NCBI GenBank assembly: GCA_034659855.1
Contig: JAYEIA010000090.1
Location: 1 to 12,562 of the forward strand
Origin: JAYEIA01 sp034659855
GTDB taxonomy: Bacteria > Bacteroidota > Bacteroidia > Bacteroidales > JAADGE01
Length of the DNA stretch: 12,562 nt
Direction of reading: 5' to 3'
In this document: one piece after another, positions 6,740 to 12,562 of the stretch
Layout of the letters: each line of letters begins with the position of its first letter
How positions within the stretch are numbered: position 1 is the stretch's first letter
The notes under the pieces: generated by a model
What the model was told of the DNA's origin: nothing
Database searches by the model: none
What the model saw: only the letters and a program-made list of their open reading frames with translations
Position numbers and translations under genes: made by a program

Positions 6740-7909
6740 ATGCAAATTTCAGAAAAAGTAAAAAATTTAGAAAAATCGCCAATTCATGAAATGACAAGAT
6801 TGTCGAAACAATACGATGATGTTGCTTTTCTTTCATGGGCAAAACCGTCGTCCGGAACTCCGGAACACATAAACCAAGGAGCAATTGAAGCTATACAAAA
6901 AGGTTTGACTTCCGGATATTCCCCAGCTGACGGATTGCCGGAACTCAGAGAACTGATTGCCGAAAAATTAAACCGAGAGAATAATATAAATGCAAAATCG
7001 TCGGAAGTTTTAGTTACCGTAGGTGCTATTGAGGGGCTGGCGGCATCTGTTTCAACGGTTATTAATCCCGGTGATGAAGTTATATTATTGACTCCCACAT
7101 ATTCTACTCATATTACGCAAGTGAAAATAGCTTCAGGAGTACCGGTTTTGGTTCCTTTAAAAGAGGATGAAAATTATGAACCTGATTTTAAAGCAATTGC
7201 AGACTCAATAACCGAGAAAACAAAGGCTATAATGCTTTGTAATCCGAATAATCCGACGGGTACTGTTTTGTCGGAAGAAAGTTTAAGAAAAATAGCAAAG
7301 ATTGCAAAAGAAAATGATTTATACATTATTATAGATGAAGCTTATGAGTATTTTGTTTATGATGATAAAAAGCATTTCAGCATAGCTTCAATAAAGGGAA
7401 TGGAAGATCGAGTAATATCGGTTTTTACTTTTACAAAATCTTACGCAATGACAGGCTGGAGGATTGGCTATGTACACGCAAGCGAAGAATTACAAAAAGA
7501 AATAAAGAAAGTGCATATTTCGTATGCAATATGTGTACCCGTAGTTTCTCAATATGCCGCCATTGCTGCCATTAAAGGGAGTCAAGATTGTATTGTGAAT
7601 TTTAAAAATGAATATGAAAGTGCACGAAATTTAATGTGCCGGCGATTGGATAGTCTGGATGAACATCTTGAATATGTTAAACCGGAAGGCTCGTATCTTA
7701 TGTTTCCAAAAGTATTGGGCAAAAAGGCAGAAAACTCATTTGAATTCAGTAAAAAATTATTGGAGGAAGCTAAAATATCAACAACGCCCGGAGTTGCTTT
7801 CGGTACGAACGGCGAAAATCATATTCGTTTATCTTTCTGTGTGCCTGATGATACGATTAATAAGGCATTTGACAGAATGGAGATTTTCTTTAATAATTAT
7901 AAAAATTAA
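6740..7909 (+). CDS. Class I/II PLP-dependent aminotransferase (AspB/AlaA-like)
   Basis: A 389-residue fold-type I aminotransferase, the usual length. Seen: NPNNPTG (168-174) with Asn171, IIIDEAYEYF (196-205) with Asp199 and Tyr202 contacting the cofactor, the PLP Schiff-base Lys233 in FTKSYAMTGWRIGY with phosphate-binding Arg241, and the substrate carboxylate Arg363 in HIRLSF. The family transfers an amino group between an amino acid and a 2-oxo acid in the cytoplasm. The exact donor (Asp, Ala, aromatic or other) cannot be read from these motifs. It is a single gene with its own terminator directly downstream. The 260 bases upstream are very AT-rich, with TAACTTTA and TAACTTTT boxes near 6650-6670 that approximate -7 elements, but I cannot fix a promoter. 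Confidence 0.9.
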   Translation: MQISEKVKNLEKSPIHEMTRLSKQYDDVAFLSWAKPSSGTPEHINQGAIEAIQKGLTSGYSPADGLPELRELIAEKLNRENNINAKSSEVLVTVGAIEGLAASVSTVINPGDEVILLTPTYSTHITQVKIASGVPVLVPLKEDENYEPDFKAIADSITEKTKAIMLCNPNNPTGTVLSEESLRKIAKIAKENDLYIIIDEAYEYFVYDDKKHFSIASIKGMEDRVISVFTFTKSYAMTGWRIGYVHASEELQKEIKKVHISYAICVPVVSQYAAIAAIKGSQDCIVNFKNEYESARNLMCRRLDSLDEHLEYVKPEGSYLMFPKVLGKKAENSFEFSKKLLEEAKISTTPGVAFGTNGENHIRLSFCVPDDTINKAFDRMEIFFNNYKN

Positions 7910-7956
7910 TTATTTGTGTTCAATTTGTGAGCCTATTATATTGATTAATAATTTGG

Positions 7957-8003
7957 AAAACTTTGGCAAAATCGTCTTTTATTCTGATTTTGCTGAAGTT
8001 TTT
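7957..8003 (+). terminator. Intrinsic terminator of the aminotransferase gene
   Basis: AAACTTTGGCAAAATC (7958-7973) pairs with GATTTTGCTGAAGTTT (7986-8001), 16 pairs including two G-U, around a 12-base loop, and runs into a T tract (7999-8003, then TGTGTTTTT). It lies about 50 bases after the stop codon. The rest of the gap to 8135 holds only a small TGTTTC-A-GAAACA palindrome (8084-8096). Confidence 0.75.
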
Positions 8004-8135
8004 CTGTGTTTTTAGGGAGCTTTACATTTTGATACTTTTCGACCTATAATAAATTAATATATCGACGGCAGGATTTGTTGCCTTGTTTCAGAAACAGAAA
8101 GATGTATGAATGTGCTTGCACCTTTGCTGCACCAA

Positions 8136-9089
8136 TTATTCGGATTCTGAAACTTTTTTCCAAAATATATACTTATGAAGTCGAGATTTTGCCGGCAACC
8201 ACAAATCAGCAATTAGTAAATACAGCAACATAAAGATACTGAGAACGGCGGCAGGTATTGCGGCTTTGTCTTCAAACAAAGCGATTGAAGTGGCAGCAGC
8301 AAATCCGGAACTTTTTATGGCATACATTAAATTATAACTTACAGCAGATGCGTTACTGAGAACATTTGCCGTAAAAAAGGAGAATAATATGCCGGCAACA
8401 AACATTGTGATAAAGAAAATCAAAGCGGAATACATAAATATCTCCGGGTTGTTAAATAAAACCTCTTTGTTCAGTCCGACACTGACATATATTATGATTG
8501 CAAAACCAATATCTATAACTTTTCCTCTTATTTTTTCAACTGAGGGGTATACTTTTTTGTGTCTTAAAAATCGTGATAATATCAGCGGAACAACAACTAT
8601 CCAAAGTATGGTAAACAGCAATTTTGTTATATCCAAAGAATCTTTACCGGTGAATAAAGAAATGATTAACGGGCTTAAAAATATTGCAGCGGTGTAAGTT
8701 CCCAATATCCCGGTGAGGGCAAATTTTAAATTTCCTTTGAATGAAACAGAGAACGGAATCACGGCTACTCCCGGAGGAGTCGCAGCTATGACCACAAAGC
8801 CTGCTCTCAAAAGTGGATCGTCAAATATAATATGACTCAAGACTAAAATAATAATTCCGTATAAAATAAAATTCAGGAATATGGCTGTTGCACTAATTGA
8901 TGCCACTTGCTTGAGATTTGTAAAAGATTTAAAACTGATGCCGCTTATCGAAAAAATCATAATCACAGCCAAAACCGGTATTAGTGCCGGTTTCATAGCG
9001 TCGGCAATGTCATGAAATGTAAGGCCCAGAAATAAAGCCATCAGCAAAATAAAGTTTCTGTTTTTTAGTATTTTAATAAATATATGCAT
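8136..9089 (-). CDS. BASS-family (bile acid:Na+ symporter-like) membrane transporter
   Basis: A 317-residue integral membrane protein with about ten hydrophobic segments spread from residue 12 to 300. Charged loops such as RHKKVYPSVEKIRGK (176-190) lie between the halves. AATPPGVAVIPFS (102-114) and YAIKSSGFAAATSIALF (256-272) match the two broken-helix regions of the BASS fold, where substrate and sodium bind. BASS proteins carry organic anions (bile acids, pyruvate, pantothenate, other acids) with Na+; the substrate here cannot be told. The start is set at the ATG at 9089, not at an upstream in-frame TTG (9131), because the ATG gives the normal short N-terminus before the first membrane helix. 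The protein ends with a basic/acidic tail (KKVSESE). It lies on the same strand as xerD but is separated from it by 357 bases. Confidence 0.8.
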   Translation of the reverse strand: MHIFIKILKNRNFILLMALFLGLTFHDIADAMKPALIPVLAVIMIFSISGISFKSFTNLKQVASISATAIFLNFILYGIIILVLSHIIFDDPLLRAGFVVIAATPPGVAVIPFSVSFKGNLKFALTGILGTYTAAIFLSPLIISLFTGKDSLDITKLLFTILWIVVVPLILSRFLRHKKVYPSVEKIRGKVIDIGFAIIIYVSVGLNKEVLFNNPEIFMYSALIFFITMFVAGILFSFFTANVLSNASAVSYNLMYAIKSSGFAAATSIALFEDKAAIPAAVLSIFMLLYLLIADLWLPAKSRLHKYIFWKKVSESE

Positions 9090-9139
9090 AGCAATAATCA
9101 AATTTTTGCGAAAGTATAAAATAAATATCAAATAGTTAT

Positions 9140-9196
9140 ATATTTTGAACAGTACTATATTCTAACTTTGGCAAAGTGGGAGTCTGTTCAAAATAT
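9140..9196. repeat. Nested inverted-repeat structure upstream of the BASS gene
   Basis: Thirteen-base perfect arms ATATTTTGAACAG (9140-9152) and CTGTTCAAAATAT (9184-9196) enclose a second perfect palindrome, ACTTTG-G-CAAAGT (9165-9177). The structure starts 51 bases upstream of the BASS ATG. TAACTTTG at 9163-9170 also fits a plus-strand -7 element, but no gene follows on that strand. It could be an operator, a structured leader or a remnant of a small mobile element. Apart from this and the tandem repeat at 9290-9317, the 357-base stretch 9090-9446 shows nothing recognisable. Confidence 0.5.
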
Positions 9197-9289
9197 CCCT
9201 ATACTTTAAATATTTTAATTATTTAATGATACAATACCTTGCTATTCAACAAATACACTCTTTGTAAAAGTTAAATTATTAGCCGTTTA

Positions 9290-9317
9290 AAGTATTAAGT
9301 ATAAAGTATTCAAGTAT
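9290..9317. repeat. Four tandem AAGTAT units
   Basis: AAGTATT, AAGTATA, AAGTATT and CAAGTAT follow each other at 7-8 base spacing. This is a short low-complexity direct repeat in the gap between xerD and the BASS gene. It may be chance or replication slippage. Confidence 0.35.
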
Positions 9318-9446
9318 CAGTGGATATTTCTAATGAAGCTGTCGGTATTTAATTTATAAAATTCCAAGATAAGAAGAGAGTCAGGACAGTAAAAGTTTTC
9401 CGGAAATAAAATGTTTTTTCTTGGGCTAAATCGAGGCGACAAACTA

Positions 9447-10361
9447 TCAGATATTTTGTTTGCTGCGCGGGTGATGTTCATTTACGGTTTGTTGCAGAAA
9501 ATGTCGGTCGATATGTGTATAAATTTCCGTGGTCATAATAGATTCATGGCCGAGCATTTCTTGTACTGCCCTTAAATCTGCTCCGCCTTCTATTAGGTGG
9601 GTAGCAAATGAATGGCGAAAGGTATGCGGGCTTATATTCTTTGATATACCGGCTTCCTGAGCCAGCTTTTTAACAATTGTAAATATCATAACCCGAGTCA
9701 ATTGCTTGGCTCTCCTGTTGAGAAATAAAATGTCTTTATAGTCATCCGGCGGATCTAATTTGCTTCTGTACGATTCCCGGTAAAACTCTATTTGTTTTTG
9801 GGCTGAGGTTCCTATGGGTACTAAGCGTTGCTTTAGTCCTTTACCTAATACTCTAATGAAATTATCTTCAAAGTAGAGATTGCTGATTCGCAAATTTGTC
9901 AATTCGCTCACTCTAAGTCCGCAACTGTAAAGCGTTTCAATAATGGCTTTATTTCGATGCCCCTCCGGTTTGCTCAGGTCAATGGCTTCTTCAAGCCGGT
10001 CAATTTCTTCAACAGATAGCACCTCCGGAAGTTTCTTTGATAATTTCGGGCTTTCCAATAGGGCGGCCGGGTTATCATCCGTTTCAAATTCAAGGGCAAT
10101 AAATTTGTAAAAACTTTTCAGGGACGAAATTACGCGCGATTGTGAGCGTTTACTCAAACCGGCTTCACTTAAGTCGTAAATAAAGTTTTCTAAATCTTTG
10201 AGTTTTAATTGCTGCGGTTTTTTTTCGTTGTAATTGGCGAGTTTGGACAGGTCATTGAGATAGGCAGATACCGAGTTTTCAGAAAGTGATTTTTCTAATA
10301 CCAGAAAATCTCTGAATTCCTCAATTTTATGTGTCCAATCTTTGGCAGCCTCAGTTTTCAT
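9447..10361 (-). CDS. xerD: Site-specific tyrosine recombinase XerD
   Basis: A 304-residue tyrosine recombinase, the normal length for XerC/XerD. The N-terminal SAM-like core-binding domain covers about 10-105 (FRDFLVLEKSLSENSVSAYLNDL; helix LSKRSQSRVISSLKSFYKF). The catalytic domain has the complete set: Arg150 (CGLRVSELTNL), Lys174 (GKGLKQR), His246 and Arg249 (SPHTFRHSFATHL), His272 (LGHESIMTTEIYTH) and the nucleophile Tyr281. With XerC, XerD resolves chromosome dimers at dif in the septal complex. Its single-copy look, full length and lack of neighbouring phage or integron genes favour the housekeeping XerD over a mobile integrase. A minus-strand promoter-like site at 10664-10634 would give a leader of about 265 bases carrying an 11-base inverted repeat. 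No clear terminator is seen after the stop codon. Confidence 0.88.
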   Translation of the reverse strand: MKTEAAKDWTHKIEEFRDFLVLEKSLSENSVSAYLNDLSKLANYNEKKPQQLKLKDLENFIYDLSEAGLSKRSQSRVISSLKSFYKFIALEFETDDNPAALLESPKLSKKLPEVLSVEEIDRLEEAIDLSKPEGHRNKAIIETLYSCGLRVSELTNLRISNLYFEDNFIRVLGKGLKQRLVPIGTSAQKQIEFYRESYRSKLDPPDDYKDILFLNRRAKQLTRVMIFTIVKKLAQEAGISKNISPHTFRHSFATHLIEGGADLRAVQEMLGHESIMTTEIYTHIDRHFLQQTVNEHHPRSKQNI

Positions 10362-10446
10362 TAAGTTGTCGGGGTCTCTTTGTAAATGACTACGGTAAAA
10401 TTTTTATCCCGGATAATTCATGCTTTTTTTTAGATTCGTATACGAG

Positions 10447-10491
10447 TAACTAAACCTGTCGATATAGTATTCTATTTCAAAGGTTTAGTTA
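10447..10491 (-). repeat. 11-base inverted repeat in the xerD leader
   Basis: TAACTAAACCT (10447-10457) and its exact complement AGGTTTAGTTA (10481-10491) enclose a 23-base spacer. A CGTATACG palindrome lies nearby (about 10437-10444). There is no U-run on either side, so it is not an ordinary terminator. It would fold within a predicted xerD leader RNA or could be bound as DNA. Confidence 0.5.
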
Positions 10492-10633
10492 GGAAGTAGA
10501 CGGGACTAAAAAAATGCACTTTAGTGAAAAATAATAAAATATAAATTGCTGTAAAAACAAGATATTCATCTGAAAATAAGTAATTTAAAACTATATTATT
10601 ATTTTTCATGAATTAAACGGGCCATGTTTACTT

Positions 10634-10664
10634 CAAATATAGATAAAGAAAAGATGAAAAACAA
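10634..10664 (-). promoter_or_regulatory. Promoter-like site reading toward xerD
   Basis: Read on the minus strand: -33 TTG at 10664-10662, a 20-base spacer, and -7 TATATTTG at 10641-10634, an exact match to TAnnTTTG. It is 273 bases upstream of the xerD ATG, so it predicts a long leader or a separate short transcript. The rest of the 442-base gap 10362-10803 holds the inverted repeat at 10447-10491 and the signals near the acyl-CoA dehydrogenase gene; I find no ORF or recognisable RNA gene in it. Confidence 0.45.
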
Positions 10665-10730
10665 CAAAAACTTTCCGCTTTACGAAAGGGCATAATGCAA
10701 AAAATATGAGGAAATCAGGTATTTTTTTTA

Positions 10731-10756
10731 TATTTTTGAAATCGCATATCCGGATA
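10731..10756 (+). promoter_or_regulatory. -7-like element and palindrome upstream of the acyl-CoA dehydrogenase
   Basis: TATTTTTG at 10731-10738 fits TAnnTTTG exactly, but no good -33 TTG lies at the right distance upstream. The ten-base perfect palindrome TATCCGGATA (10747-10756) sits just downstream, over or next to the expected start of transcription, about 48 bases before the ATG. It is a candidate repressor site. It does not match the FadR-type operator at 5926-5938. Confidence 0.4.
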
Positions 10757-10803
10757 GGATAATATATATCAATTATTAATTACAAATTAAATACTATTAG
10801 ATT

Positions 10804-11946
10804 ATGATAGATTTTTCGTTATCAAAAGAACAAGAAGCCATTGTAAAAAAATATCGTGAATTTGGCGAGAACGTCATTATTCCGGTAAGAGACAAGTATG
10901 ATAAATCAGGAGAATTTCCTTGGGAAGTTGTCAAAAAGGCTTATGATGCCGGAGTTATCAATTCTCAAATTCCTAAAAAGTTCGGAGGTGAGGGGCTTAA
11001 TATTTTTGACAGTCAACTGGGTTCGGAGGAACTTGGAGCGGCTTGTGCCGGAATTGGAATCAGCGTAGATGCCAACATGCTTGCAATGACTCCATGGGTC
11101 TTAGGAGCAACCGAAGAGCAAATCGGACAATGGATGGGTCGCCTGAATGAAGAGAAAGGAGCTGTCGGCTACTGTCTGACAGAGCCTAATGCCGGTTCGG
11201 ATGTTGCTGCAATAAAATCGACCATGATCAAGAAAGGAGATAAGTATATTCTTAATGGTCATAAGCGATTCATTACCAATGCAGAAGCTGCCAGTTATTT
11301 GACTGTATTCGCACAAGCCGATCCGGAAAGAGGCGCCAGAAGTTTGAGTACCATCGTTGTCCCGACAGACTTGGAAGGAGTTGAAATTCTTCCTCGCTTA
11401 GACAAAATGGGACAAAGAGGTTCCGTACAGAATGAAATTAAATTTCACGATGTAGAAGTTCCTGCCGAGAATCTTATCGGACAAGAAGGACATGGTTTCA
11501 TTACTGCAATGAAAACTTTTGACAGAACACGAACAGGTGTTGCCGCACTGAGTGTAGGTATTGCAAGAGCTGCATATGAAAAGGCGTTGGAATGGACAAA
11601 AAACAGAGTTCAGTTCGGAAAACCTGTAACGGCTAATCAAGGCGTAGGTTTTAAGCTTGCCGAAATGGCTACAAAAATAGAGCTTGCTCGATTAATGACT
11701 TGGAAAGCGGCATGGTATTACGAACAAGGTTTGAGGAAGCCGGGTACCTATTCAGCCATGGCGAAATACTATGCATCTGATGTTGCCATGGAAGTTACAA
11801 CGGATGCTGTTCAATTGATGGGCGGCGACGGATACACCAGAGAGTTTGGTGTTGAGAAAATGATGCGTGATGCAAAACTTTGCCAAATTTATGAAGGAAC
11901 TAATCAAATACAACGTTTAATAATTTCAAAAAATATTATGAAATAA
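10804..11946 (+). CDS. Acyl-CoA dehydrogenase
   Basis: A 380-residue cytoplasmic flavoenzyme of the SCAD/MCAD type, full length. The N-terminal helical domain (1-115) is followed by the FAD/substrate signature GYCLTEPNAGSD, with KRFITNAEAASY in the middle beta domain. The C-terminal helical domain carries NRVQFGKPVTANQGVGFKLAEMA, the second signature QLMGGDGYTREFGVEKMMRDA, and the catalytic base Glu364 in CQIYEGTNQIQRLII. The enzyme introduces the alpha-beta double bond into acyl-CoA in beta-oxidation or amino-acid degradation and passes electrons to electron-transfer flavoprotein. Chain-length preference cannot be told; the Glu position in YEGTNQIQ is that of the short/medium/butyryl-CoA group. 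It is a single gene with its own terminator; no etfAB is in the window. Its presence near a FadR-like regulator fits lipid metabolism, but no FadR-type operator is seen upstream. Confidence 0.93.
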   Translation: MIDFSLSKEQEAIVKKYREFGENVIIPVRDKYDKSGEFPWEVVKKAYDAGVINSQIPKKFGGEGLNIFDSQLGSEELGAACAGIGISVDANMLAMTPWVLGATEEQIGQWMGRLNEEKGAVGYCLTEPNAGSDVAAIKSTMIKKGDKYILNGHKRFITNAEAASYLTVFAQADPERGARSLSTIVVPTDLEGVEILPRLDKMGQRGSVQNEIKFHDVEVPAENLIGQEGHGFITAMKTFDRTRTGVAALSVGIARAAYEKALEWTKNRVQFGKPVTANQGVGFKLAEMATKIELARLMTWKAAWYYEQGLRKPGTYSAMAKYYASDVAMEVTTDAVQLMGGDGYTREFGVEKMMRDAKLCQIYEGTNQIQRLIISKNIMK

Positions 11947-11963
11947 TTAATTCGATTAAACTG

Positions 11964-12002
11964 AAAACTCCCGAAAACATCTGTTTTCGGGAGTTTTTTT
12001 AT
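11964..12002 (+). terminator. Strong intrinsic terminator of the acyl-CoA dehydrogenase gene
   Basis: AAAACTCCCGAAAACA (11964-11979) is perfectly complementary to TGTTTTCGGGAGTTTT (11982-11997), with a tight loop of about four bases, followed by a run of T. It lies 17 bases after the stop codon. Confidence 0.9.
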
Positions 12003-12027
12003 TTTACTGCCAAATATTGTGATAGAA
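12003..12027. repeat. 25-base direct repeat, left copy
   Basis: This copy matches 12493-12517 at 24 of 25 positions; the shared core is GCCAAATATTGTGATAGA. The pair brackets the MITE-like copy B and the GC-rich repeat block, in a 616-base stretch (11947-12562) without genes. Possible causes are a duplicated gene end or another dispersed repeat. The origin is not recognised. Confidence 0.6.
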
Positions 12028-12090
12028 TAAGCTGAGAAAAAGCAAAAAAAAAGTTTTTTCACAGAAGTACAATTATTATTTTTAGAAATG

Positions 12091-12322
12091 CAGACTTCGT
12101 CTGTTTTAATATAAAAAAATGGACATTGTGTATAATTGCAAATGCCTGAATACTTGACAAAACAAATTTTAAACCAAATTCATAACTACCTCCATCTATT
12201 TCATTATCAGGTGTTTGAGCTTTTGTAAATAATACCTGTGTCCAATTATATCACAAAATCATATAGCAGCCTTTATATTAAAGGAGTACAGCTATTTAAA
12301 ATATTAAAACAGACGAAGTCTG
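12091..12322. mobile_element. MITE-like non-autonomous element, copy B
   Basis: A 232-base non-coding element with perfect 22-base terminal inverted repeats (12091-12112 and 12301-12322). Their outer 17 bases are CAGACTTCGTCTGTTTT, identical to the left end of copy A. The five bases AAATG are duplicated on both sides (12086-12090 and 12323-12327). The internal CAATTATATCACA (12243-12255) and the TGGACA near the left end are shared with copy A. Copy B is about 80 bases longer, mostly in its left half. No transposase or other ORF is inside. Confidence 0.85.
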
Positions 12323-12390
12323 AAATGTTCCATATCCTACTAAAAATACTGAATAGAAAAAAGTAATTAAAATAAATCCACGGTAACATT

Positions 12391-12483
12391 TTCGGAGGCT
12401 GAGCGTAGCCGAAGCCGGTTTCAGCAAGCCCCGAAGCCGGTTACAGAAAACACAGAGCAAGCCCCAAAGCCGATAATAGAAAA
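12391..12483. repeat. GC-rich REP-like repeat block
   Basis: This is a GC-rich island in AT-rich DNA. It opens with a small hairpin, GGCT-GAGCGT-AGCC (12397-12410), preceded and followed by TTC/GAA arms. Two 27-base units follow at 33-base period (12424-12450 and 12457-12483, 23 of 27 identical), each containing GCAAGCCCC and AAGCCG. A partial unit GTAGCCGAAGCCGGTT (12405-12420) precedes them. It looks like an extragenic palindromic/REP-type repeat, not coding sequence. Confidence 0.6.
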
Positions 12484-12492
12484 AATTAATGG

Positions 12493-12517
12493 TTTACCGC
12501 CAAATATTGTGATAGAA
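12493..12517. repeat. 25-base direct repeat, right copy
   Basis: Second copy of the sequence at 12003-12027, with C in place of T before the GCC. The remaining 45 bases to the window end are AT-rich and hold nothing I can name. Confidence 0.6.
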
Positions 12518-12562
12518 ATTATTTTAAAGTATTCAACAGTAAGACTTTAAAAATTTTACGCC

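Noticed and set aside
7659..8015. Plus-strand 118-codon open frame overlapping the aminotransferase 3' end
   Set aside because: It is out of frame with the aminotransferase, has no recognisable domain, and its tail reads through the terminator hairpin at 7957-8003.
9090..9131. N-terminal extension of the BASS transporter from an in-frame TTG at 9131
   Set aside because: It is a rare start codon when an ATG lies 14 codons on, and the ATG gives the usual short tail before the first membrane helix.
9447..10361. xerD as the integrase of a mobile element
   Set aside because: No excisionase, phage or conjugation genes and no attachment-site repeats are nearby, and the protein has the length and motifs of the housekeeping XerD.
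11101..11640. Minus-strand open frames inside the acyl-CoA dehydrogenase gene
   Set aside because: They are antisense shadows of a full-length conserved gene, have no family resemblance, and are rich in Cys and Ser as expected of shadow frames.
12391..12483. CRISPR-like array
   Set aside because: Only two full imperfect units and a partial one are present, the spacers are not of constant length, and no cas genes are in the window.

Overview
The window is AT-rich DNA, about one third G+C by eye. Several promoter-like sites fit the Bacteroidota consensus (TTG or TTTG at -33, TAnnTTTG at -7), and start codons lack Shine-Dalgarno sequences. Together with the protein families, this points to a member of the Bacteroidota; I cannot place it at genus level. 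I see no rRNA, tRNA, CRISPR array or intact transposase.

Left part (62-5967, minus strand): a four-gene unit in transcription order. It starts with a FadR-like GntR regulator (5911-5216), followed by a GlpD-type FAD-dependent glycerol-3-phosphate dehydrogenase (5219-3576, ATGA overlap). Next is a homologue of alkyl-dihydroxyacetonephosphate synthase (AGPS, the ether-bond-forming enzyme of plasmalogen synthesis; 3542-1854) and an FGGY kinase (1612-62). A Bacteroidota-type promoter sits just upstream of the regulator, with a perfect palindrome GTGGTC-T-GACCAC over the expected transcription start. The palindrome core matches E. coli FadR half-sites. The best reading is an acyl-CoA-responsive operon handling glycerol ethers or another DHAP-linked lipid intermediate: kinase, dehydrogenase and AGPS homologue could act on alkylglycerol, alkyl-G3P and alkyl-DHAP in turn. 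The enzyme families and the operator are seen; substrate and direction are inferred. A hairpin and a small inserted element separate the kinase from the three upstream genes.

Middle part (6189-9089): a small MIP18/DUF59-family protein (+), a class I PLP aminotransferase (+) with a clear intrinsic terminator, and a convergent BASS-family membrane transporter (-).

Right part (9090-12562): an XerD-type tyrosine recombinase (-) with a long structured leader, an acyl-CoA dehydrogenase (+) ending at a strong terminator, then about 600 bases without genes but rich in repeats. The most informative repeats are two copies of a non-coding element (1633-1786 and 12091-12322) with matching terminal inverted repeats, each flanked by a perfect 5-base target duplication. 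This is a MITE-like family that has not been named here. The acyl-CoA dehydrogenase and the FadR-like regulator together give the window a fatty-acid/lipid flavour.
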